This document shows positions 39,615 through 47,855 of a DNA stretch of 64,000 nt, in pieces. The notes beneath the pieces are model-generated. The model was not told where the DNA came from. It was given only the letters and a program-made list of their open reading frames with translations, and ran no database searches. This stretch comes from Extibacter muris (GTDB taxonomy: Bacteria > Bacillota > Clostridia > Lachnospirales > Lachnospiraceae). A program made the translations under genes and the position numbers. The DNA lies in NCBI RefSeq assembly GCF_004345005.1, contig NZ_SMMX01000007.1, positions 115,635-179,634 on the forward strand. The letters run 5' to 3'. Position 1 is the first letter of the stretch. Every line of letters begins with the position of its first letter.

Positions 39615-40790
39615 CTACGGTTCATCCTTGCCTTCGCACGATTCGCATTCATAGATTTCTTCCGTCCTTCCATATGTATTCTTATACACATGCTGTTTAC
39701 GTTTGAAGTGAAATGCCTTTCCATGTGGACATACCGGTTTCCCGGATTCGTCTCTTTTGAAGTTCACTGCCCTGTATGGATTTTTATGATAGCCTTTATC
39801 TGTCGCTTCTTTTTTAAACATGGCGAATTTCATATATTTTTCCATGCCATGCTCTTCACAATAAAGATAGTTATTATAGGAGCCATACCCGGCATCAGCA
39901 ACCGGGTACTTTGGATAATGTCCGTAAATCCTATGGTACTTCTCCATCAAAGGGACAAAACATTCCATGTCCGATGCGTAAGGTTTTACGTCGACTGCCG
40001 CAATGTATTCATCACAGACAGCGGCCTGAAGGTTGTACGCCGGAAGCAGCTGGCCATTCCCCATGTAATCCCGTTTTAATCGCATGAAGGTAGCATCGTG
40101 ATCCGTTTTAGAATAACTGTTTCTTTCATCCCCGCAGATTTCCATATGACGCGCATATGTTTTTAAACGCTCAAGATATCCCTGCATTTGCTGATACTGT
40201 TTCTGCTGGATACTTTTTCTGTGTCCACATCCGGAGACGAAAGTGGATTCATCCAGGTTTGTCCCTTTCCTATACATTTCCAGCAGCTCGGATACATAAT
40301 CGATGGCGTATGCTTCCCGTTTCTCAAGCTTCACGCCTAAATATCCCAAGACTTCCTGATTCATGGCATCAATCAGGAGCGATATCTTATGGTACACCTT
40401 TTCCCGGTTCTTTGTACAGGATTTTTTCCATACCCAGGTATAGCGGTTCGCATTCGCCTCTATTTTAGTGCCATCGATATAGGTGTGTTCCAGGTCAACA
40501 TGATCCTTTTCGAAGATATAGGCATTGATATCCATGAAGATCTGCTCGATGGAATCTGTCAGCTGCTTTCGGATGATGTTTCCAAAAGTGGCAAAAGACG
40601 GCGCCTGCATGCCATCAAGAAGATACATATACCGAATGTCATTTCTGCAGGATTTTTCCATTCCCCGCAGAGAGCAGATGCCATGTTCCATGAAAGCAAA
40701 GAGTATCACTTTGAGGAGCTTCTGTTCATCACATCTTGGACGACCTGTTTTGTAAACACTCTGAAAACTGCCATAGCTTCATCAGCTCCT
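39615..40790 (-). pseudogene. IS1182-family transposase, 5-prime truncated
   Basis: The main frame (40709-39615, 364 residues) contains LLDGMQAPSFATFGNIIRKQ and DHVDLEHTYIDGTKIEANAN of the DUF772/IS1182 type, the DDE region near AAVDVKPYASDMECFVPL and VADAGYGSYNNYLYCEEHGM, and a C-terminal CPHGKAFHFKRKQH block. Upstream the same frame continues with VYKTGRPRCDEQKLLKVILF, but the true N-terminus (about 45 residues) is missing and a stop precedes it near 40790. Inverted ends are not found on both sides. It is a dead insertion sequence. Confidence 0.78.
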
Positions 40791-40831
40791 TTGCTGTGGA
40801 TTTGTTACACGGTAGAATGCGGATTTTAAGG

Positions 40832-40972
40832 GGGCTGTAAAAAAACTCCCTGAAAAGAAAAATCGCTGAGGTCGTGAGACTTCAGCGATTTTTTGGTATA
40901 ATTAATTATGCAACTAACTAATAACACCGATGGTAATTATACCCCACGTCAGTTGAAATTGCCACTGGATAT
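40832..40972 (+). mobile_element. Left end of a second IS copy (IS1182-like), truncated
   Basis: GGGGGCTGTAAAAAAACTCC looks like an IS terminus. It is followed by an 11-bp perfect hairpin (AAAATCGCTGA, arms at 40859-40869 and 40882-40892) with a T-run, TATAAT at 40900-40905 and an ATG at 40908 starting MQLTNNTDGNYTPRQLKLPL. After about 21 codons the frame switches into RepA-like sequence, so the element was cut there. Assignment of the start peptide to a transposase rests on resemblance only. Confidence 0.5.
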
Positions 40973-41302
40973 CGACGAGAAAGGCAAAATGACCGCTATC
41001 GAGTACACCATTTACGAGCAGCCGCAGCCGCTGGAGTTGGAAAACCCGATATTGGAAAATCCGACAACGGATAACCCGACGTCGGAAAATCCAACGCAAT
41101 TAAATAAAGAAGAACAAAAGACTGGCTTACCAAAAAAAGAAAAATCAAATACGGATTTATTAAATACCGATTCCATTCCTATCCTTTCCCCCGCCCCCTC
41201 TCCTTGTGAGGGCGCGGCAGAGCCGCCGGAAAGGAAACGAACGGAAAGGAACGACGCATACAAAATCTATGAGGAAATCATCAAGGAAAATATTGACAAT
41301 AT
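40973..41302 (+). pseudogene. RepA-type replication initiator fragment
   Basis: In the frame opened at 40908, residues from about 23 on read DEKGKMTAIEYTIYEQPQPL, then a Pro/Asn-rich linker with NPILENPTTDNPTSENP, then ERNDAYKIYEEIIKENID. This is the middle of plasmid/ICE RepA (RepA_N) proteins. The DNA-binding N-terminus and the C-terminal domain are missing. It joins IS sequence on the left and reversed topB sequence on the right. Confidence 0.6.
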
Positions 41303-41842
41303 CATACCCGCCGCCGTATCGCCCATGTCGTCGGTCAGGTATGCGCTGTCCGTTTTCGGATAGGTTAAGAGCTTCTTTTCATAAAGGGGTTGTGCAAGGT
41401 CATGGGTCTGCTTTGCAGTATAGCCGTAAATGCGGTTTGCTTCCCGCTGTAAGCTCGTCAGGTCAAAGAGTTTCGGCGGGGCTGCGTTTTTCTTTTCGCG
41501 TGTTACCGAAACACAAGTTGCCTATGCAGCTTCGCAGGCGTTGACGACTTCGGAAACGTCGGCGCGGTGCATAAGCTCCTTTAAGACTTTGAATTGCTTT
41601 CCCTTGTCGTCAGCGACGCTGTACTTCCATTCCTGCGGCAGAATGGGTAAGCTGTCATAGCTCCATTTCCTGTACTGCTCCCCGTAGGCGGCGGCTTCCG
41701 CAAGCCCTACCAAGTGTCCGACGCACCATGAAACAAGGTAGCCGTTCCCCTCAATATATCCGTTCTTTTTCTGTTTCACGCCAAGCGTGGCGGCGATAGT
41801 CTGCGCCACGCTCGGCTTTTCTGCAATGATAAGTTGATACAT
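41301..41842 (-). pseudogene. topB: DNA topoisomerase III fragment with internal deletion
   Basis: From the ATG at 41842: MYQLIIAEKPSVAQTIAATL, then NGYLVSWCVGHLVGLAEAAA, the TOPRIM start, to VVNACEAA and a stop at 41522. After a gap that should hold several hundred bases, the next sequence encodes TCVSVTREKKNAAPPKLFDL, then YGYTAKQTHDLAQPLYEKKL and LTYPKTDSAYLTDDM with the catalytic-Tyr region. The TOPRIM DxD and most of the protein are lost. ICE-type topB genes of Firmicutes are about 690 residues. It is element debris. Confidence 0.75.
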
Positions 41843-41878
41843 AGTTTTCCTTTCCAACGAAAAAAGCAGCCCTTTCAT

Positions 41879-42168
41879 GGACTGCCTTTCTCATTTTTTC
41901 ATATTCAATTTTAGAAGTTGCTCGGTATATAGCGTACTGTAACGATATGCACCTCTTTCTTTTGTTTCAACACACGATAAATGATAGTTTAATTTTTTAC
42001 AAATTATATATGTCTTTTTGTCTATCTTTTTATATCTTCTCAAATGTCCGAATAGCCCCATTTTATCAGCTATTCGGGCATTTTGTATTAGTGGTAAACC
42101 TCACATATCAAGGTCTAACTTCTTATATTTTCCCTATCAAACGTGGTTAAAATCGTGGTAAATACTTC
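41879..42168. other. Left flank of the integrative element, with a hairpin
   Basis: No gene seen. A 14-bp stem with one mismatch (AATGTCCGAATAGC, 42043-42056, with 42069-42082) is followed by TTTTG on the plus strand. The attachment site of the outer element should lie close to the integrase stop at 42169, but it cannot be placed without an empty site. Confidence 0.5.
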
Positions 42169-42360
42169 TTATGCGATTAGACGCTGAACCTCTGATTTTG
42201 CGGTATCTATGGACGCATGAGCATACCAGTTCATTGTGATACTGATATTTGAATGCCCCATCATATACTGTAAATCCTTTGGGTTCATATTCTTGCTTGC
42301 CAACCTTGTGCAGAACGTATGGCGTAGCGTATGTGGTGTGATATGTGGCAAGAGCCTGTC
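42169..42360 (-). pseudogene. int: Tn916-family integrase, 3-prime part (split gene)
   Basis: 63 codons plus stop: DRLLPHITPHTLRHTFCTRL, then KNMNPKDLQYMMGHSNISIT and a final NWYAHASIDTAKSEV. It holds the catalytic R of HxLRHTF, the H of GHSNI and the Tyr of WYAH of a tyrosine recombinase. The codon AAG at 42363-42361 just upstream is also the last integrase codon at 57019-57017. Joining the parts there gives a continuous 397-residue integrase, so this is not an independent gene. Confidence 0.9.
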
Positions 42361-42433
42361 CTTCGTCCCCTTCACATAAGGAAGTGGAGGGGACGAGGGC
42401 AGCTCTGACAAATTATGGTATAGTCATTCGTGG

Positions 42434-44074
42434 CTATGCCGTTTTTTGTTCCTTTGCACGCTTTTGTTTTAAGCGTTCTTGGAACATTTCTTCATATTCT
42501 TCAGCAGACGGGGCTGTAATGATACCAACACCGTTGTAGTAAATGTCAATCGGATATACGGTTTTTCCGTCTATGATCTGCTTTTTTGAAACCATAATGT
42601 AGTCGATAAACTCATTGACAATGGCAGGAGTAAGTTCCTTGATTTCCGTGTATCGCTTGACCTTTTCCACAAACACAAGCACATTTGCAATTTTATCGTC
42701 CTGTGCTTCGATTTCATTACGCAGCATAGCAACCGTTTCTTTAAGCGATTTCTGCTCTGCCTCATAGCTTGCCGACATTATCGAAAAACGCTCGTCGGTC
42801 AGTTTGCCCGATACATTGTCCTCATAAATCCGCTGGAATAGAACATCTAATTCTGAAATACGCTTTTCGGATTTTGTAAGTGCTTGGCGTTTCTTGGCAA
42901 GCTCCTTTTTCTGTTCCTCGTTTGATTTCTCAAATTGTTCCCGCACAAATTGCTTTTCAAAAGCCTGTACATAGAACAGAACACGCCGTAAACTTTCAAG
43001 CACTAAGGCATAGACCACCTTTTCTCGGATATAATGGGCAGTGCAGTTTACCGTATTCTTGCGGTAGTTGGAGCAGAAGAAATATGCCTGCTCTCGGCTG
43101 TAATTATTTGTTACGCTGTAATACAGCTTTTCGCCGCAGTCCCCACAGTAAAGCAATCCCGAAAACATACTGACCTCGCCTGTGCGGTTTGGTCTGCGTT
43201 TGTTCGCCCGAAGCGTCTGCACAAACACCCAAGTTTCCCTGTCAATAATAGCTTCGTGGGTATTTTCAAAGACTTTCCATTCTTCCTTTGGTCGCTCTAT
43301 TTTCGTTTTATCCTTGAATGAGCGTGTAGTGGAACGGAAATTTACCGTATCGCCGATATATTCCTGTCTTTCAAGAATATCCGCAACAGTCCTTGCCGCC
43401 CACTTATGCGGAACAGCAGGTAATGCAGAGGTTTTTCTGCCCTGTGATTGCCAATATTCAGTTGGCGTTGGAACACCTTCCGAAAATAGAATGTTTGCTA
43501 TCTGTGTTGGTCCATATCCCTCAACGCATAAGCGGAATATTTTCCGCACAACCTCGGCGGCTTCTTCATCAACAAGCCATTCATCGGGATTAGCTTCATT
43601 TTTCTTGTAGCCGTATGGAATAACTGTTGTGAGAGGCTTTCCCGACATTCCCTTGTTCTGGAATACCGCACGCACTTTCTTTGAAGTATTCTTGGCGTGC
43701 ATTTCATTAAACCAGTCCTGCACGGGAAGAAAATCACTTAAGCCGTCTTTGGTGTCGATATTATCCATAATGGCGATATACCGAACACCTAAACGCACAA
43801 AATCTTCTTCCAAGAGCTGACCGACAACAAGGCGGTTTCGTCCGAGCCTTGAATGGTCTTTGACAATGATTGTTTCAATCTGTCCTGCTTCGGCAAGCTC
43901 CATCAGTTCCATAAAAGCTGGTCTTGTGAAACTTACTCCCGAATACCCGTCGTCTACAAAGAACTTGGTGTTCTTAAATCCATTTTCCTTTGGCAATTCT
44001 GCAAGCATATCGTAAATACTGTCGATGGCTTCTCGGATAGTTATATCTTCAATGATTTCGTTCTCTTCGCTCAT
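42434..44074 (-). CDS. Large serine recombinase (TnpX/TndX-like), atypical N-terminus
   Basis: 546 residues. Recognisable parts: FFVDDGYSGVSFTRPAFMEL near 38, IIVKDHSRLGRNRLVVGQLL near 68, MDNIDTKDGLSDFLPVQDWF near 100, the recombinase domain FRLCVEGYGPTQIANILFSE, and the zinc ribbon GLLYCGDCGEKLYYSVTNNY with a second Cys pair. A coiled coil follows near 400-480. Missing is the N-terminal strand with the nucleophile Ser in a LYxRLSxDD motif; here it reads IIEDITIREAIDSIYDMLAE. The gene may encode an inactive enzyme. It lies 70 bp from the element end, as tnpX-type genes do. AAAGGATT precedes the ATG. Confidence 0.85.
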   Translation of the reverse strand: MSEENEIIEDITIREAIDSIYDMLAELPKENGFKNTKFFVDDGYSGVSFTRPAFMELMELAEAGQIETIIVKDHSRLGRNRLVVGQLLEEDFVRLGVRYIAIMDNIDTKDGLSDFLPVQDWFNEMHAKNTSKKVRAVFQNKGMSGKPLTTVIPYGYKKNEANPDEWLVDEEAAEVVRKIFRLCVEGYGPTQIANILFSEGVPTPTEYWQSQGRKTSALPAVPHKWAARTVADILERQEYIGDTVNFRSTTRSFKDKTKIERPKEEWKVFENTHEAIIDRETWVFVQTLRANKRRPNRTGEVSMFSGLLYCGDCGEKLYYSVTNNYSREQAYFFCSNYRKNTVNCTAHYIREKVVYALVLESLRRVLFYVQAFEKQFVREQFEKSNEEQKKELAKKRQALTKSEKRISELDVLFQRIYEDNVSGKLTDERFSIMSASYEAEQKSLKETVAMLRNEIEAQDDKIANVLVFVEKVKRYTEIKELTPAIVNEFIDYIMVSKKQIIDGKTVYPIDIYYNGVGIITAPSAEEYEEMFQERLKQKRAKEQKTA

Positions 44075-44094
44075 AATTCAATCCTTTCTCAATA

Positions 44095-44568
44095 TTAGGC
44101 ACAGAGATATTCTTTCATCTGTGCCTTTATCTTTTCTTTTGCGATGATTATAGACCGCCGTACCGCCTGCGGTGTGCAATGCTCCATTGCTCCAATCTGA
44201 TAGTAGTTTAAATCATATTCGTGATAGAGCAGAAAACGCCGCATTTGGTTTTCTGGCAGGGCAGCTATCACTTTGTGGAGTAACTCTGCCTGTTCTTCTT
44301 CAATGATAAGTTCATCAACATCTTTCGGAAGTCTTAATGCCCGTTTGTTTAGCGTTTCATCATTAATCTCTGAAAATTCTCTGTGCCGCCAATCCCAATT
44401 TTCTAATTTCCGATTATCAAGCTCCAATCTGCGAAACGCCATATAAAAATCATAGGACACATTCAATTCGTAGGATATACCTTGCCCGTCTTTGAAACTG
44501 ATAAAATATCTCGTTCCGCCCTCTGTCACTTCCTCCCGCAGTATATATGTTCTGCTCCGATACCACAT
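44095..44568 (-). CDS. Sigma-70-like regulator of the element
   Basis: 157 residues from the ATG at 44568 because AGGAGGAAAAAAGA precedes it; the longer frame to 44628 runs through a terminator hairpin. The N-terminal half is beta-rich (TRYFISFKDGQGISYELNVS). The C-terminal half has a sigma region 4-like HTH: LLHKVIAALPENQMRRFLLY, then DLNYYQIGAMEHCTPQAVRR. Such ECF-like proteins accompany recombinases on Tn1549/Tn4451-type elements. It lies 21 bp upstream of the recombinase and probably controls it. Confidence 0.75.
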   Translation of the reverse strand: MWYRSRTYILREEVTEGGTRYFISFKDGQGISYELNVSYDFYMAFRRLELDNRKLENWDWRHREFSEINDETLNKRALRLPKDVDELIIEEEQAELLHKVIAALPENQMRRFLLYHEYDLNYYQIGAMEHCTPQAVRRSIIIAKEKIKAQMKEYLCA

Positions 44569-44592
44569 TCTTTTTTCCTCCTGCTGAAAAAT

Positions 44593-44618
44593 GGGTGAGA
44601 GGTTTTGCCCTCTCACCC
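44593..44618 (-). terminator. Terminator between the two sigma-like genes
   Basis: Perfect 10-bp stem GGGTGAGAGG (44593-44602) with CCTCTCACCC (44609-44618), followed by ATTTTTC on the minus strand. It isolates the downstream sigma-recombinase pair. Confidence 0.75.
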
Positions 44619-44666
44619 AACAGCCCATAAGGAAATGTGGTTTTCTCCCTTACGCCTTAAATTGTT

Positions 44667-45061
44667 TCAGCTTTTTCGCAGATGGTCTAATCTTGCATAA
44701 ATCGCACCCGTTGTTAAGCCGACAAGCGGAGCAATCTCCTTTGTGGAATACCCCTGCATTTTCAGCAGGACAATTTGCAGGGTACGCTTGTCCACCGTGA
44801 GCAATGCTTGATACAGATTTTCGTTTTCAATTTCATCAAGCATATCTGCAACTGTACTCACTTCAATCGTCTGCTCTTGTGCAATGGTTTCTTCAAGGTA
44901 TTCTGCCACATCGTTTAAGTAACGGTAAAACCGCCTGTCGGAATTAAACTCTGCTCGGTCATAGGTGTAAAGAAGGTCAATAGTACTTTCCTCAACACCT
45001 TTTCCTCGGCTTCTTTCCAAAGCCGCCATTTTCTCTCTGCCTTTCCGTGGTTATATGCCAT
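44667..45061 (-). pseudogene. Second sigma-70-like gene, internally deleted
   Basis: The natural start at 45061 gives MAYNHGKAERKWRLWKEAEE in one frame. The rest, GVEESTIDLLYTYDRAEFNS, then ALLTVDKRTLQIVLLKMQGY and STKEIAPLVGLTTGAIYARL (region 4 HTH), lies in another frame. The join is at GAGGAAAAGGTG, where AAAAGG-type repeats and about 15 missing bases suggest a small deletion. A shorter product from 45029 is possible but lacks the conserved start. Confidence 0.6.
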
Positions 45062-45708
45062 TCTTGTTTTCCTCCAATCTGAATTTTTTTGAAAAATCCA
45101 AATTGTGAGGCGGTGAGCGACAGCCGACACTCAGAACAGCCTTGCGGCGTGTTCTTACAAAAAGCGACAAAAGAAAAACCGCAAAGGCTGTCAAGCCAAT
45201 GCGGATATAGGCGTTATTATTTCTATTATGTAGATATTTGACATCGGTTTTTAGGGTATAAGAGTGCCACGCAGAAGCAAAGATTTTTTTAACAAGTTAT
45301 CCTCGCTAATCCGTGAACTTATGTAGATAGCTGCCGCTTCTAATTAGCAGCGGCGTTATGGTATCAGACCAACACAAAAAAATCCCTCCAAACTCAAAAA
45401 CGGGTTTGGAGGGTTACTTTGTTTAATTTAGGCGTGAAGACGCAGCCCACCAAAAGTACCGTTTTTTTATTTGGTGGACTTGTCCTATATGTAATATCAA
45501 TCTAATTGCAATCCTTTAGTCCATTGTAAAATGTTTGCAAGTATTGTATGGCTTCCATCCTGCTAAATCCCAAATTGAACATATTTTGGGAAAATGAGCA
45601 ACACAACTTCATTACTGTTTCGTCACGCTTTTGAGCAATAAATCGTTCATTTGAGATTACAGAGTAATTTCCGCTTTTTGATATTCACTATTTGAAAAAG
45701 TCCAATGC
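45062..45708. other. Intergenic region with a terminator and a possible small ORF
   Basis: A strong minus-strand terminator (CCCTCCAAAC 45384-45393, GTTTGGAGGG 45404-45413, T-run at 45382-45376) ends the immunity operon. An 8-bp hairpin with CCACCAAA arms is at about 45448-45476. A minus-strand frame ending at 45502 reads KLCCSFSQNMFNLGFSRMEA and ends in FYNGLKDCN. It has no convincing start or ribosome site, so it may be a fragment. Confidence 0.45.
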
Positions 45709-46125
45709 TCAATAATCATCGTTCCCTCTTATTATCTGTTCTTTCCGCAACATTCCCCTAATGATGCCGATAAAATCGTGGTCGGTTTTCTCGCAAAAAA
45801 TTATACCGCTTAACTCAGCTTTTCTTGAAAGCCCATTACCTTCATCGGCAGACATCAGTATAAACGGAACGCAAATATTTCTCTCCTTGCAAACTTGCAA
45901 TAAGTCAAGACCTGTACCGTCCCGCATATTATAATCAGAGAAAATCATATCAACTGTTATTGTTTCAAGCACTTTTAATGCGTCATAAACGCCAACTGCT
46001 TCATAGGCTTCAAATTCCTTATTTAACAACTCTGCAAAAAGATGTCTGAAAGTTTCATCGTCATCAACAATCAGAATTTTCTTTGAGTTGGTATCTTTAG
46101 CAAAGTCTCCTTTGTAATAGGTCAT
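45709..46125 (-). CDS. Stand-alone receiver-domain protein
   Basis: 138 residues, a single REC domain: KKILIVDDDETFRHLFAELL near 14-33, phospho-Asp in DMIFSDYNMRDGTGLDLLQV near 60, PFILMSADEGN near 88 and a conserved-Lys equivalent in CEKTDHDF. No output domain. Its ATG overlaps the stop of the 57-residue membrane peptide (ATGA at 46125-46122). It is the last gene of the ABC transporter operon and may accept phosphate from a kinase or act by binding. Confidence 0.8.
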   Translation of the reverse strand: MTYYKGDFAKDTNSKKILIVDDDETFRHLFAELLNKEFEAYEAVGVYDALKVLETITVDMIFSDYNMRDGTGLDLLQVCKERNICVPFILMSADEGNGLSRKAELSGIIFCEKTDHDFIGIIRGMLRKEQIIRGNDDY

Positions 46126-46295
46126 AAAGTGTCTCCTTTATCACACCAACGGATAATGTGGTCTGCGATTATCCATATGATGTAAATTATCCCTGCGAGT
46201 ATACCTATGGGTATCAGCAATATCCCTGTAAAGATACCTCCGATACCCATTACGGTATACACTAAAAATTTTCGATATTCCTTAATTTTCCACAT
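46122..46295 (-). CDS. 57-residue membrane peptide
   Basis: ATG at 46295, stop at 46124-46122. It starts MWKIKEYRKFLVYTVMGIGG and has two hydrophobic stretches (FLVYTVMGIGGIFTGILLIP and LAGIIYIIWIIADHII) with a charged tail WCDKGDTL. The start lies inside the 3-prime end of the lipoprotein gene, and the stop overlaps the receiver gene start. Such tight coupling at both ends supports a real gene. Function unknown; it may be a small subunit of the immunity machinery. Confidence 0.7.
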   Translation of the reverse strand: MWKIKEYRKFLVYTVMGIGGIFTGILLIPIGILAGIIYIIWIIADHIIRWCDKGDTL

Positions 46296-46782
46296 CTTTG
46301 ACTGTCACTTCAAGAGTTCCGCTGAAATTGTCACCCTTAAAAACAAGGTAGTTATCACCCGATGAAATGGTGTATTCTTTTTCATCTTCCGAAGTGCTGT
46401 TTGTAATTGTATATTCATCACTACCAGCAATCCAATTCAGTTCCGCAGTCCCTTCATCTATGGTGAGTTTATAGGTTACGGAGAGTTGATTTCCATTCTC
46501 ACGATTCAAAGCAGTTCCGCCAAAGATAAACTCTTTCCCGTTAAAACCATCGTAGGCAGCCGTATAAGTACCTGTATAGGCATCAACGCCTTTTTCCTTT
46601 TCGCCTTTCAGCTCTTTATCTTTTGTTAAGGCGTGCTTGCTAAAGGACTGCATCCAACTATTCCAACCATCAATCAGATTATCTTTCAAATTTCCTTTGT
46701 CGTGATTAGAACTGCATCCTGCAACACAAAAAGTCAGACACAACACTAACATTAGAGAAAGAACTATTTTAGATTTTTTCAT
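46282..46782 (-). CDS. Lipoprotein of the lantibiotic-immunity type operon
   Basis: 166 residues. Signal peptide MKKSKIVLSLMLVLCLTFCV then AGC at 21-23, so Cys23 is the lipidation site. The mature part is a small beta-rich domain: AYTGTYTAAYDGFNGKEFIF, LSVTYKLTIDEGTAELNWIA and FKGDNFSGTLEVTVKD. In lantibiotic producers and resistant strains, LanI lipoproteins work with LanFEG transporters. This protein takes that place in the operon, but no sequence identity to NisI or SpaI is claimed. Confidence 0.75.
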   Translation of the reverse strand: MKKSKIVLSLMLVLCLTFCVAGCSSNHDKGNLKDNLIDGWNSWMQSFSKHALTKDKELKGEKEKGVDAYTGTYTAAYDGFNGKEFIFGGTALNRENGNQLSVTYKLTIDEGTAELNWIAGSDEYTITNSTSEDEKEYTISSGDNYLVFKGDNFSGTLEVTVKDVEN

Positions 46783-46797
46783 AGCAAATGTACCTCC

Positions 46798-47082
46798 TTA
46801 CATAATTTTCGGTATAATCATCATTCCTAAAAAAGCAACACCCGCAACAGCATAAAGGCTGTTTACAATTAAGCAGACTTTCATCAAATTGCTTTGAGCC
46901 TTTGCCCTGACATACGAGATAATTGTAAATACTCCGCTGAAAATCATAAACACAGCATAGCAGGCAATCATAATTTCAGCGACAGGCGATTCTAATGCCC
47001 AGTCAAAAGTTCTCAATGGCAGGATTGTCCACGGAACAAAAAGCATAATGGTACTGACAGCGGTTAAAATTTTGTTTTTCAT
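46798..47082 (-). CDS. Small membrane protein (94 aa)
   Basis: Three hydrophobic helices: ILTAVSTIMLFVPWTILPL near 4-22, EIMIACYAVFMIFSGVFTII near 36-55 and VCLIVNSLYAVAGVAFLGMM near 68-87. It sits between the MutG-like permease (3-bp gap) and the lipoprotein. No family is recognised with confidence; it may be a LanH-like accessory subunit. Confidence 0.65.
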   Translation of the reverse strand: MKNKILTAVSTIMLFVPWTILPLRTFDWALESPVAEIMIACYAVFMIFSGVFTIISYVRAKAQSNLMKVCLIVNSLYAVAGVAFLGMMIIPKIM

Positions 47083-47084
47083 AA

Positions 47085-47855
47085 TTATCTCCTTTCAGCC
47101 TGCCCGAAACGAAGGCAGGAAACACTTAAACATAAAATTGTAATAACAATGGCAACAGGTGTCCACGGTATGAATTCGACCTGTGCTGTATCAAGATTGG
47201 TTGCCAGTTTTCCATATTCCGATGTGATAACAAAAAACGGATAAGACATCGGATAGGTAAACCACGCTTTTGTATTGATTATCAATACTGACGGCACGAT
47301 TGACGCCAAACCGATACCAATGGAAAAAATGGGTGTCTTAATACATACAGACAGGAGCCAGAAAAATGCGAGCATCGGAATTGCCGATACAAAAATCAGT
47401 CCTGCTTCCTTAAAAACAAATAATGGCTGCAAGATGAAATTGTAATCCTGCATTTGTGAAGCTATCCCTGCACTCACGAAATACATAAGGGCAGTCATCA
47501 GTATTTGAAATGCTGCCAGTGCAAGCAGGACAACAAATTTAGCCAAACATAACTCAGCAGTAGCGATTGGCAGGGAAAGCATTTTCAAAATACCCTTATT
47601 GCTTCTCTCTGTCATATTCAGTAAAACCGTACTCACAACCATACTTGCAGGAAACATAAACCACGCCATTCCCATAAATCCTTGTATCAAAAAGTTGTTT
47701 TCGGGTGAAATCCCCTCTGCCTGCATTCCAAAATTCAAGTCAGCATTAAAGATAGATGGAAGCCAAAGAATAATGGCTGCAACCATCAAAATCAAAAGGA
47801 TTTTGGAACGGCGTATTTTTTTGAACTCAATGCTAACGAGCGAAAAAAATTTCAT
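47085..47855 (-). CDS. Lantibiotic-immunity ABC transporter permease, MutG/LanG type
   Basis: 256 residues with six membrane helices (KILLILMVAAIILWLPSIF near 18, MAWFMFPASMVVSTVLLNM, VLLALAAFQILMTALMYFVS and others). The first permease-like block IEFKKIRRSKILLIL and the NMTERSNKGILKMLSLPIAT loop are typical of BcrB/LanG permeases. It pumps lantibiotic peptides from the membrane. The start overlaps the upstream permease stop by 4 bp. Confidence 0.8.
   Translation of the reverse strand: MKFFSLVSIEFKKIRRSKILLILMVAAIILWLPSIFNADLNFGMQAEGISPENNFLIQGFMGMAWFMFPASMVVSTVLLNMTERSNKGILKMLSLPIATAELCLAKFVVLLALAAFQILMTALMYFVSAGIASQMQDYNFILQPLFVFKEAGLIFVSAIPMLAFFWLLSVCIKTPIFSIGIGLASIVPSVLIINTKAWFTYPMSYPFFVITSEYGKLATNLDTAQVEFIPWTPVAIVITILCLSVSCLRFGQAERR

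Noticed and set aside
42169..42411. A separate short integrase gene starting at 42411
   Set aside because: The first 17 codons come from the inserted element end. The reading frame continues exactly from the integrase part at 57017, so it is the 3-prime part of a split gene.
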